A stretch of 29,502 nt of DNA, taken from JBBQXK01 sp038251625. GTDB taxonomy: Bacteria; Pseudomonadota; Alphaproteobacteria; Rhodobacterales; Rhodobacteraceae. Below, piece by piece: positions 22,850 through 29,502 of this stretch. The stretch spans positions 1 to 29,502 of the forward strand of contig JBBSBE010000042.1 in the NCBI GenBank assembly GCA_038251625.1. The letters run 5' to 3'. Below the pieces are notes generated by a model. That model was given only the letters and a program-made list of their open reading frames with translations. It was not told the DNA's origin and did not search any database. The position numbers and the translations under genes were made by a program. Every line of letters starts with the position of its first letter. Positions within the stretch are counted from its first letter, which is position 1.

Positions 22850-23497
22850 CTACAGGGCCACGAACCCGCCCTGCGCCGGATCATAGTGGGAAAGGCCGCC
22901 TGCGCCGGTATCCGACCAAAGGCCGTGCAGGGTCAGGTTGTCTGCCTCGACCTCGGCCTGGACGAACGGGAAGGAAAGCAGGTTTTCAAGGCTGCCCACC
23001 ACCGCCTCTTTCTCCAGCGCCTGCGCCCGTTCACCCAACGGAAGATGCGCCACCCGGTCATAGCCGGGGCGCAGGATATCCATCCAGCGACCGACGAAAC
23101 TGGATTTCGCCTCCAGTTCCGGCGCGTGGCCCGAACACATGTCAAGGCATCCCTTCACGCCGCCGCAGTTGGAATGCCCAAGGACGATCAGATGCGCCAC
23201 CTTCAGCGCGGTCACGGCATATTCCACCGCCGCCGATGTGCCATGATAGGCGCCATCCGGCGAATAGGGCGGCACAAGGTTGCCCACATTGCGGTGAATG
23301 AAGAATTCGCCCTCATCGGCCCCGAAGATCGAGGTCACGTGGACACGGCTGTCGCAGCAGGAGATGACCATTGCGCGCGGGTGCTGCCCGCCCTCGGACA
23401 GACGGCGGTACCAGGCGCGGTTTTCCTGATAGGTCGTGGCGCGCCACCCAAGATAGCGTTGCTGAAGATACGCAGGAAGCGGGCGGGCGAGGTCCAT
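22850..23497 (-). CDS. Beta-class carbonic anhydrase
   Basis: Zinc enzyme interconverting carbon dioxide and bicarbonate, 215 residues. Zinc ligands are C47 in VISCCDSR, H108 and C111 in VLGHSNCGG; D49 and R51 form the usual dyad, and FFIHRNVGNLV and GTSAAVEYAV are typical blocks. The start at 23497 has AGGA 7 bases upstream; the open frame gives seven further residues without support. No signal peptide, so cytoplasmic. Divergent from the small HPt-like gene. Confidence 0.94.
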   Translation of the reverse strand: MDLARPLPAYLQQRYLGWRATTYQENRAWYRRLSEGGQHPRAMVISCCDSRVHVTSIFGADEGEFFIHRNVGNLVPPYSPDGAYHGTSAAVEYAVTALKVAHLIVLGHSNCGGVKGCLDMCSGHAPELEAKSSFVGRWMDILRPGYDRVAHLPLGERAQALEKEAVVGSLENLLSFPFVQAEVEADNLTLHGLWSDTGAGGLSHYDPAQGGFVAL

Positions 23498-23640
23498 CGA
23501 CTGTCCTTTCAGGCACAACGCTCGTTCTTAGGCTCTGGGTCCAGACAATTCGAGGGGTTTCCTTTGGCGGCCGCAACCTTTTCTTCAGCACGCCGGGTCA
23601 GTGTGCAGATGGGGCGTGACTGAATGGTGTGGGTTTGAAC

Positions 23641-24021
23641 ATGGGCTTTGTGATGGCCTTGCGGCCAAAGGAACGCGTGCGGCAGGACAGTGAACCCATC
23701 GCACTGATGTATCGCAATATGGGCACTTCCGCCGCCGAACAGGTGGTGTCGCGCGCTTTTTCGGAGCTTGCGATCACCATGGCGGCGCTGGTGGCGCAGG
23801 TCCGGGCGAACGACCGCACGGACCTGTCCAAGCGCATGCGCCGACTGCAGCGCATGGCCGAGCAATTGGGGCTTGTCAGCCTCGGGCAGGTTGCAGCGGA
23901 TGTCCGGTTTTGCCTTGATACGGGTGACGAAACGGCCCTTGCTGCGGTCTGGGCGCGCCTTGTGCGTGTGGCAGAAAGCTCGCTTGCCGCCGACAAGGCG
24001 TTGCTGGATCAGGCGACCTGA
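23641..24021 (+). CDS. Small HPt-like helical protein lacking the phosphoacceptor histidine
   Basis: A conserved-looking protein of 126 residues, predicted all-helical. Residues about 60-110 (LSKRMRRLQRMAEQLGLVSL...AADVRFCLDTGD) follow the spacing of histidine phosphotransfer domains (HxLKGxAxxxGLxxL...LE...GD), yet the histidine position holds an arginine. No His is found anywhere in the protein. The start is uncertain: GTG at 23629, ATG at 23641 and ATG at 23653 are all in frame with weak Shine-Dalgarno sequences. HPt likeness is my reading of the pattern, not a database result; plain hypothetical protein is the safe alternative. Transcribed towards the aminopeptidase gene, 66 bases away. 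Confidence 0.6.
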   Translation: MGFVMALRPKERVRQDSEPIALMYRNMGTSAAEQVVSRAFSELAITMAALVAQVRANDRTDLSKRMRRLQRMAEQLGLVSLGQVAADVRFCLDTGDETALAAVWARLVRVAESSLAADKALLDQAT

Positions 24022-24087
24022 CGCAGGCGCGGGCTTGCGGGTGCGCGGGGATGGGCTAGTCTGGCGCTTCCCTTACCGGAGCCGCCC

Positions 24088-25473
24088 ATGCATCCCGAAT
24101 TCGCAGCACCTGACGCCACTTCCCTGCCGCTACTTGCCATCCCAAGCGATGGCTTGGGGGATGCTCTGTCCAGCCTGCCACCAACCGCGGCCGCCTTCCT
24201 GCGCGCGACGGGGTTTGAAGGCGCGCTTGGCGATACGCGGGTGTATGCAGGCCCTGATGGCGCCGCCGCTGGCGCCGTGATCGGCCTTGGCACCAGTGGC
24301 GCGCGTGCGCGCAGCCGATTTGCCCTCGCCCGTGCGGCAGGCGCCTTGCCCGGCGGCAACTGGCGGCTGGAGGGGATTTCCGATCCCGCCGACCGCACCG
24401 AGGCGGCGCTTGGCTGGTTGCTGCAATCTTACCGGTTTGAACGCTACCGCAAGGCAAGCGCCAAGCCCGTGCCACGGCTGGTGCCGCCCGAAGGCACCGA
24501 TCCCGCCCGGTTGCTGGCGATTGCCGAAGGCGAGTTTCTGACCCGTGACCTGATCAACACCCCTGCCTCCGACATGGGCCCGGAAGAGTTGGAAGCCACC
24601 GCCGCAACACTGGCAAGCCGTTTTGGCGCGGACAGTACCGTGACCATGGGCGAGGACCTGCTGGCACGAAATTTTCCCATGATCCACGCCGTCGGTCGCG
24701 CCTCGACGCGGGCACCACGATTGATCGACCTGCGCTGGGGCACGGATGGGCCCACGCTGACGCTGGTCGGCAAAGGGGTGTGCTTTGATACCGGGGGGCT
24801 GGACATGAAACCCTCTGCCGGCATGCTTTTGATGAAAAAGGATATGGGGGGCGCGGCCACTGTGCTGGGCCTGGCACAGATGATCATGGCGCTGAACCTG
24901 CCATTGCGCCTGCGCGTTCTGATCCCGGCGGTGGAAAATGCCATTTCGGGCAATGCGATGCGCCCGCGCGATATCCTGACCTCGCGCAAGGGCCTGACGG
25001 TCGAGATCAACAACACCGATGCCGAAGGGCGGCTGGTGCTGGCCGATGCGCTGGCCTTCGCCTGTGAAGAGACGCCCGACCTTCTGGTCTCGATGGCCAC
25101 GCTCACCGGGGCCGCGCGGGTGGCCGTTGGGCCGGACCTCGCCCCTTACTATACCGACGATGTGGCCACTGCCCTTGCACTGGAAGCAGGCGCCGTGTCC
25201 GCGCGCGATCCCGTCTGGCGGATGCCGTTCTGGGAACCTTACGAGGCGATGATCGAACCGGGGATCGCGGATCTTGACAACGCCCCCCCCGGGGGTTTTG
25301 CGGGGTCGATCACAGCGGCCCTTTTCCTGCGCCGCTTTGTGGAAGGGGCGCGGTATATCCATTTCGATATCTATGGCCACCAACCCGCCGATGCACCTGG
25401 CCGACCCAAGGGCGGTGTGGGGCAGGGCGCGCGGGCGCTTCTTGACGCCTTGCCGACGATCCTGGGGCTCTAG
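24088..25473 (+). CDS. Leucyl aminopeptidase family protein (M17)
   Basis: Two-metal cytoplasmic exopeptidase, 461 residues. The M17 catalytic half carries K229 and D234 in VGKGVCFDTGG, D252 in MKKDMGGAA, and D311, E313 and R315 in NNTDAEGRL, the complete metal and catalytic set. The N-terminal domain (about 1-150) is the variable macro-like part. GGAG stands 6 bases upstream of the ATG. The NlpC/P60 gene follows after one base, which suggests that both act on peptides, perhaps from cell-wall turnover. It belongs to the shorter, PepB-like branch by size, though I do not assign a symbol. Confidence 0.93.
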   Translation: MHPEFAAPDATSLPLLAIPSDGLGDALSSLPPTAAAFLRATGFEGALGDTRVYAGPDGAAAGAVIGLGTSGARARSRFALARAAGALPGGNWRLEGISDPADRTEAALGWLLQSYRFERYRKASAKPVPRLVPPEGTDPARLLAIAEGEFLTRDLINTPASDMGPEELEATAATLASRFGADSTVTMGEDLLARNFPMIHAVGRASTRAPRLIDLRWGTDGPTLTLVGKGVCFDTGGLDMKPSAGMLLMKKDMGGAATVLGLAQMIMALNLPLRLRVLIPAVENAISGNAMRPRDILTSRKGLTVEINNTDAEGRLVLADALAFACEETPDLLVSMATLTGAARVAVGPDLAPYYTDDVATALALEAGAVSARDPVWRMPFWEPYEAMIEPGIADLDNAPPGGFAGSITAALFLRRFVEGARYIHFDIYGHQPADAPGRPKGGVGQGARALLDALPTILGL

Positions 25474-25474
25474 G

Positions 25475-26293
25475 ATGGATCGCCGCCTGACGCCCGCCAC
25501 GAACCGCATCGCCCATGTCGCGCTGAAGGACGTGATCGACGCCCCCGCCTTCACCGAAGGCGAGCCTTCTCAGGTCATCACCCCACTCGCCGACCTGCGC
25601 CGCGGCCCGGGCGGATCGCGCGATCTGCAGCTTCTGCTGGGGGATGCCTTCCTGGTGATCGACCGCGAGGGCGATGCCGCCTTTGGCATGGCCCTGAAGG
25701 ATGGCTATTGCGGCTGGGTTCCGGCGTCGTCTCTGGGGGCGCCAACCAAAGTCAGCCATTATGTGGCCACCCTTGGCACCCACATCTATCCGACGCCGTC
25801 GGTCAAGGATGAACCCGTGGGCAGCCTCACGCTGGGCACCCGGCTGCGTGTGATATCCCAGCAAGGCTCCTTTGCCGAAACGCCGCAGGGCTTTGTGCCC
25901 GCCGGGCATTTGCGGCGTCTGGGCGACTGGCATGCCGATCCGGCAGAGGTTGCGACGCTCTTTCTGGGCGTTCCCTACGTCTGGTCTGGCAACAGCCGCG
26001 ACGGTCTTGATTGCTCGGGCCTTGTGCAGGCGGCCATGCTGGCCTGCGGCCATCCCTGCCCGCGCGACAGTGATATGCAGGCGGGCATGGGACAGCCGCT
26101 TGACGGGTCCGCACCGCTGGAGCGGGGCGATCTGGTCTGCTGGAAGGGGCATGTCGGCATGATGCTCGATGCGGCCATGATGATCCACGCCAACGGATTT
26201 CACATGACGACGGTGACAGAACCATTGCGCGAGGCCGCGGCGCGCATCGAAGCGTCGGGTGGCGGGCCGGTCACGGCGCTTCGCCGCCCCTGA
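25475..26293 (+). CDS. NlpC/P60-family peptidase with SH3-like domains
   Basis: A 272-residue putative gamma-D-glutamyl-diamino acid endopeptidase. The N-terminal half contains two SH3-like segments (DLRRGP...GYCGWVPASSLG at about 43-90 and THIYPTPSVKDEPVGSL...FVPAGHLRR at about 98-150). The C-terminal NlpC/P60 domain has C180 in DGLDCSGLVQ, H226 in KGHVGMM and H238 in MIHANG, a complete catalytic triad. No signal peptide is seen, which points to cytoplasmic recycling of murein peptides rather than wall cleavage. The ATG lies one base after the aminopeptidase stop. The frame is open upstream, but only over that gene. Confidence 0.9.
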   Translation: MDRRLTPATNRIAHVALKDVIDAPAFTEGEPSQVITPLADLRRGPGGSRDLQLLLGDAFLVIDREGDAAFGMALKDGYCGWVPASSLGAPTKVSHYVATLGTHIYPTPSVKDEPVGSLTLGTRLRVISQQGSFAETPQGFVPAGHLRRLGDWHADPAEVATLFLGVPYVWSGNSRDGLDCSGLVQAAMLACGHPCPRDSDMQAGMGQPLDGSAPLERGDLVCWKGHVGMMLDAAMMIHANGFHMTTVTEPLREAAARIEASGGGPVTALRRP

Positions 26294-26475
26294 CCGACCG
26301 GGCGGCGCAGTGGGAAAGTCCCTTGCCAAGCGCGCCCCGCCGCGCCAAGGATGCCATCGGGCTTGTGGCGATGGCGTCGCTGCAGGGGGAAACCCCGCTG
26401 TCCCTTGTCCGTCCTGAACGCCGGGATCTTTCGGGGTCTTGTGCTGCGCCAGACCCCTTGCCGCGAGGTCTGACC
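26294..26475 (+). promoter_or_regulatory. Creatinase leader with competing hairpins
   Basis: 182 bases rich in short inverted repeats. CAGGGG-GAAA-CCCC with CTG (26383-26400) forms a tetraloop hairpin. GGGGTCT (26433-26439) can pair with AGACCCC (26451-26457). The AGACC of that arm can instead pair with GGTCT (26467-26471), which covers part of the GAGG ribosome binding site before the ATG at 26476. Two mutually exclusive folds suggest translational control, but no known riboswitch class was recognised. Confidence 0.35.
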
Positions 26476-27684
26476 ATGAACGATCGTCCCACGTCCTACC
26501 GCTTCCACAATGGCCAGAAGGCACCTTTGCCCTTCGCGCCCGAAGAGTTTGAGGATCGCCTGTCGGGTCTGCGCGATGCGATGGAACTGCATTCACTGGA
26601 TGCGGTCGTCCTGACCTCGATGCAGAACGTCGCCTATTACTCGGGCTTTCTGTACTGCACCTTCGGGCGGCCTTACGCTTGCGTCGTCACCCCCACCGAC
26701 TGCGTGACGATCAGCGCCGGGATCGATGCGGGCCAACCGTGGCGCCGCTGCCACGGCGACAACATCACCTATACCGACTGGGCGCGCGACAATTTCTGGC
26801 GCACGGTGGCGTCCGTTACTGGCGAGGGAAAGGCGATCGGGGTCGAGGCTGATCACCTGACGATGGAACGCGCCGAAAAGCTCAACACCTTTCTCAAACC
26901 CGCACGCGGGATGGATATCGCCCCCGCCACCATGGCCCAGCGGATGGTCAAAAGCCCCGCCGAGATTGCCCTGATCAAGCACGGGGCAAACGTTGCCGAT
27001 GTGGGCGGCTATGCGATCCGCGAGGCGGTGAAGGTGGGCGCGACCGAACTTGAGGTTGCCATGGCCGGGCGCAACGCGATGGAGGCCGAGATTGCCCGCC
27101 GCTTTCCTGATGCCGAGTATCGCGACACCTGGGTCTGGTTCCAGTCGGGCCTCAACACCGATGGCGCGCACAACCCGGTGACAAACCGGAAACTGGCGCG
27201 TGGCGATATCCTCAGCCTCAACTGCTTTCCGATGATCTCGGGCTATTACACCGCGCTGGAACGGACGCTTTTCGTGGGTGAGGTTGATCCCGCCTCGCTT
27301 GGCTACTGGCAGGCAAACGTGGCTGCCCATGAATACGGGATGAGCCTTCTTGTCCCCGGCGCCTCTTGCGCCGAGGTGACGGCCAAGATCAACACCTTCC
27401 TCGTCGAGCGGCAGCTTTTGCAGTACCGCACCTTCGGCTATGGCCATTCCTTCGGAATTCTCAGCCATTACTACGGGCGCGAGGCGGGGCTGGAACTGCG
27501 CGAGGATATCGAGACGGTGCTGGAACCCGGCATGGTGATCTCGATGGAGCCGATGCTGACCATTCCCGATGGCCAGCCGGGGGCGGGCGGATACCGCGAG
27601 CATGATATTCTGGTCATCAACGAGGACGGCGCAGAGAACATCACAGGCTACCCATACGGCCCCGATTTCAACGTCGTCGGCTGA
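26476..27684 (+). CDS. Creatinase (creatine amidinohydrolase)
   Basis: Hydrolyses creatine to sarcosine and urea (EC 3.5.3.3). The 402 residues have a pita-bread fold of the M24 family without metal ligands. The sequence closely follows Pseudomonas creatinase as I know it: FLYCTFGRPYACVVT, GQPWRRCHGDNITYTDW, DTWVWFQSGLNTDGAHNPVT, DILSLNCFPMISGYYTALERTLF, QYRTFGYGHSFG, LSHYYGREAGLELRED. The catalytic histidine falls at H232, the same number as in the Pseudomonas putida enzyme. The start at 26476 matches the family N-terminus; GAGG is 8 bases upstream. An open frame continues upstream for 51 residues without family likeness. Sarcosine oxidase, creatininase and transporters are not in the window. 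Confidence 0.93.
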   Translation: MNDRPTSYRFHNGQKAPLPFAPEEFEDRLSGLRDAMELHSLDAVVLTSMQNVAYYSGFLYCTFGRPYACVVTPTDCVTISAGIDAGQPWRRCHGDNITYTDWARDNFWRTVASVTGEGKAIGVEADHLTMERAEKLNTFLKPARGMDIAPATMAQRMVKSPAEIALIKHGANVADVGGYAIREAVKVGATELEVAMAGRNAMEAEIARRFPDAEYRDTWVWFQSGLNTDGAHNPVTNRKLARGDILSLNCFPMISGYYTALERTLFVGEVDPASLGYWQANVAAHEYGMSLLVPGASCAEVTAKINTFLVERQLLQYRTFGYGHSFGILSHYYGREAGLELREDIETVLEPGMVISMEPMLTIPDGQPGAGGYREHDILVINEDGAENITGYPYGPDFNVVG

Positions 27685-27704
27685 TCCTGCGGGCGCAAAC
27701 CATG

Positions 27705-27725
27705 GCCCGCCCTGCCGGGGCGGGC
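27705..27725 (+). terminator. Probable terminator after creatinase
   Basis: A perfect 8-bp GC-rich stem, GCCCGCCC (27705-27712) and GGGCGGGC (27718-27725), with a 5-base loop lies 20 bases after the creatinase stop. It is followed only by TTCAT, so the T-tract is weak. Confidence 0.6.
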
Positions 27726-27734
27726 TTCATCCAA

Positions 27735-27768
27735 CTGTCACGTCACTGTCATTCCGCTTTCATATAGG
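27735..27768 (+). promoter_or_regulatory. Pho box and -10 of the phytase-like gene
   Basis: Two 7-base direct repeats, CTGTCAC (27735-27741) and CTGTCAT (27746-27752), are separated by GTCA, which is the PhoB binding layout of two CTGTCAT half-sites with a 4-base spacer. TATAGG (27763-27768) follows after 10 bases, the same spacing as in the E. coli phoA promoter. The downstream gene is therefore predicted to be induced by phosphate starvation. Confidence 0.82.
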
Positions 27769-27816
27769 CCCGCCATTGCTCGGTTGGAAATTTGCCCCAC
27801 ACGAGGATTGGCCCCC

Positions 27817-29502
27817 ATGCGCTTGCGTTTTGCCTGCTTGACCTCTGCCCTGGCTCTGGCCACCGTCATGCCTGCCGCCGCCGAGATGACCTTCAACCGC
27901 ATCGCGACTTTTGCGACACCGCTGAATATGGCGGAAGGCGAGGACAAGAGCCGCGAAACCTCGGCCGAGATCATCGCAGTTTCGGAAGACGGCATGACGC
28001 TGGTCTATACCGACAGCCCGCTTGGCGTGATCGGTTTTATCGACATTACCGATCCCCGCAGCCCCAAACCGCTGGGCAATGTCGATGTGGGGGGCGAGCC
28101 GACCACGGCGCAGATCATCGGTGGCAAGGCCTTTACGGCCGTGAACACCTCGGAAAGCTACACCGCGCCTTCGGGCAAGCTGGTGACGCTCGACATCGCG
28201 TCGGAAACGATCACCGCCGAATGTGATCTGGGGGGGCAGCCGGATTCGGTGGCCCGCGCGCCCGACGGCAGTTTCCTCGCCATCGCCATCGAGAACGAGC
28301 GTGATGAAGACCTGAACGATGGCGCGCTTCCGCAGATGCCTGCGGGCTATGTGGTCAAGCTGCCGGTGGTGAACGGTGAGGTGGATTGCGCAGGTCTGCA
28401 AAAGATCGACGTGACGGGCCTTGCCGAGGTGGGGGGCGACGACCCCGAGCCCGAGTTCGTGTCGGTCAACGCGGCGGGCGAGATTGCGGTAACGATGCAG
28501 GAAAACAATCACATCGTCATCATCGGGGCCGATGGCGCGGTGGCCTCGCATTTCAGCGCGGGTAGCGTCGATCTGGCGGGCATCGATACCAAGCGCGACG
28601 GACGACTGGATTTTTCGGCCGAGAAGAAGGGCGTGGCGCGCGAACCGGATGGGATCAAGTGGATCGATGCGGATCACGTAATGTTTGCCAACGAAGGCGA
28701 CTACGAAGGTGGGTCGCGCAGCTGGTCGGTTTTCCGCAAGGACGGCACGATGATCTATGAAGATGGTCCGGCGTTCGAACATGCCATCATCGAGATCGGC
28801 CACTACCCCGAGCATCGCTCGCGGTCCAAGGGGGTCGAACCCGAATCGGTTGAATATGCCACGTTCAATGGCACGCCGATGGGCTTTGTGGCGTCCGAGC
28901 GGTCGTCGATCATTGGCGTCTATGACATGACCGACCCGGCAAAGCCGGTGCTGAAGCAGCTTCTGCCCTCGGGTGTCAGCCCCGAAGGTCTGGTGGCGAT
29001 CCCGGCGCGCAACCTTCTTGCCAGCGCCAACGAGGTGGACCTGCGCGAAGACGGACTGGCGCCTGCGCATGTGATGATCTTTGAACTGGCTGAAGGGGCT
29101 GCGACCTATCCGATGATCACGGCGGCGGGTGCCGATACGCTGATCGGGTGGGGTGCGTTGTCCTCGCTCGCCGCAGACCCGGAGGTGGCGGGCAAGCTTT
29201 ACGCCACATCCGACAGCGTCTACGGCGCCGAACCCGCGATCTATACCATCGACGCCACACAGACGCCCGCGCGCATCACCGCGAAAACCGTGATCACCCG
29301 TGGCGGCGATGCGGCCCAGAAACTGGATCTGGAGGGGATTGCGCCGGATGGAAAAGGCGGTTTCTGGCTTGCCTCCGAGGGCCGCAGCGACCGGCTGATC
29401 CCGCATGCGATCTACAACGTCGATGACAAAGGCGAGATCAAACAAGAGATCGCCCTGCCCGAGGGCCTTCAGTCAAACGAAATTCGCTTTGGATTTGAGG
29501 GC
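27817..29502 (+). CDS. Secreted esterase-like phytase family protein, C-terminus cut by window edge
   Basis: 562 codons are visible without a stop. A signal peptide (MRLRFACLTSALALATVMPAAA, cleaved about residue 22) directs it to the periplasm. The mature part reads as a beta-propeller with repeated blocks, each with GxxPxSVAxxPDGxxLAIA-like strands; EGIAPDGKGGFWLASEGRSDRLIPH near the end is the hallmark of the esterase-like activity of phytase domain (PF13449), and VSPEGLVAIPARNLLASANE is the type seen in alkaline-phosphatase-like propellers. GAGG lies about 11 bases before the ATG, rather far. Its Pho box promoter supports a role in phosphate acquisition from organic phosphates. The precise substrate is not shown by sequence. 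Confidence 0.85.
   Translation, partial: MRLRFACLTSALALATVMPAAAEMTFNRIATFATPLNMAEGEDKSRETSAEIIAVSEDGMTLVYTDSPLGVIGFIDITDPRSPKPLGNVDVGGEPTTAQIIGGKAFTAVNTSESYTAPSGKLVTLDIASETITAECDLGGQPDSVARAPDGSFLAIAIENERDEDLNDGALPQMPAGYVVKLPVVNGEVDCAGLQKIDVTGLAEVGGDDPEPEFVSVNAAGEIAVTMQENNHIVIIGADGAVASHFSAGSVDLAGIDTKRDGRLDFSAEKKGVAREPDGIKWIDADHVMFANEGDYEGGSRSWSVFRKDGTMIYEDGPAFEHAIIEIGHYPEHRSRSKGVEPESVEYATFNGTPMGFVASERSSIIGVYDMTDPAKPVLKQLLPSGVSPEGLVAIPARNLLASANEVDLREDGLAPAHVMIFELAEGAATYPMITAAGADTLIGWGALSSLAADPEVAGKLYATSDSVYGAEPAIYTIDATQTPARITAKTVITRGGDAAQKLDLEGIAPDGKGGFWLASEGRSDRLIPHAIYNVDDKGEIKQEIALPEGLQSNEIRFGFEG

Noticed and set aside
24130..25554. 474-codon minus-strand open frame
   Set aside because: Antisense to the aminopeptidase; low-complexity composition and no recognised domain.
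27760..29445. 561-codon minus-strand open frame across the phytase-like gene
   Set aside because: The plus strand has a signal peptide, a Pho box and family motifs; the minus frame is a shadow.

Overview
The window reads as chromosomal DNA of an alphaproteobacterium, most likely of the family Rhodobacteraceae. The basis is very high GC with dense, overlapping operons, a De Ley-Doudoroff galactose route, a gene-end repeat of the kind common in that family, and the relatives suggested by the proteins. The taxonomic call is an inference. No rRNA, tRNA, CRISPR array or insertion sequence was recognised.

Left part (1-3940): the NAD salvage pair pncA-pncB lies on the minus strand, with pncB cut by the window edge. 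Directly upstream on the same strand is a leaderless 555-residue protein with a MACPF/perforin domain joined to a LamG-like lectin fold, the most unusual gene in the window. It is divergent from trhO, a tRNA U34 hydroxylase.

Middle part (4046-16401): a galactoside utilisation locus. On the minus strand an IclR regulator is translationally coupled to an ABC ATPase. Divergently, one long run encodes a sugar-binding protein, two permeases, a GH36 alpha-galactosidase, a galactose-dehydrogenase-like SDR, KDGal kinase (dgoK), KDPGal aldolase (dgoA), an SMP-30 lactonase and a GH42 beta-galactosidase. The genes outline import of alpha- and beta-galactosides, intracellular hydrolysis and oxidation of galactose to pyruvate and glyceraldehyde 3-phosphate. 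Galactonate dehydratase is absent here, and the SDR lacks the usual catalytic lysine.

Right part (16568-29502): two MFS transporters, asd, a methyltransferase whose ribosome binding site lies in a hairpin, a TetR/DUF4386 divergent pair with a palindrome between them, beta-carbonic anhydrase, a small HPt-like protein without the phosphoacceptor histidine, a leucyl aminopeptidase/NlpC-P60 pair, a creatinase, and a secreted phytase-like esterase (cut by the right edge) behind an almost canonical Pho box promoter.

RNA-level signals recur: inverted repeats overlap the start or Shine-Dalgarno sequence of pncA, the methyltransferase and possibly creatinase, and two tandem hairpins separate the binding-protein gene from the permeases.
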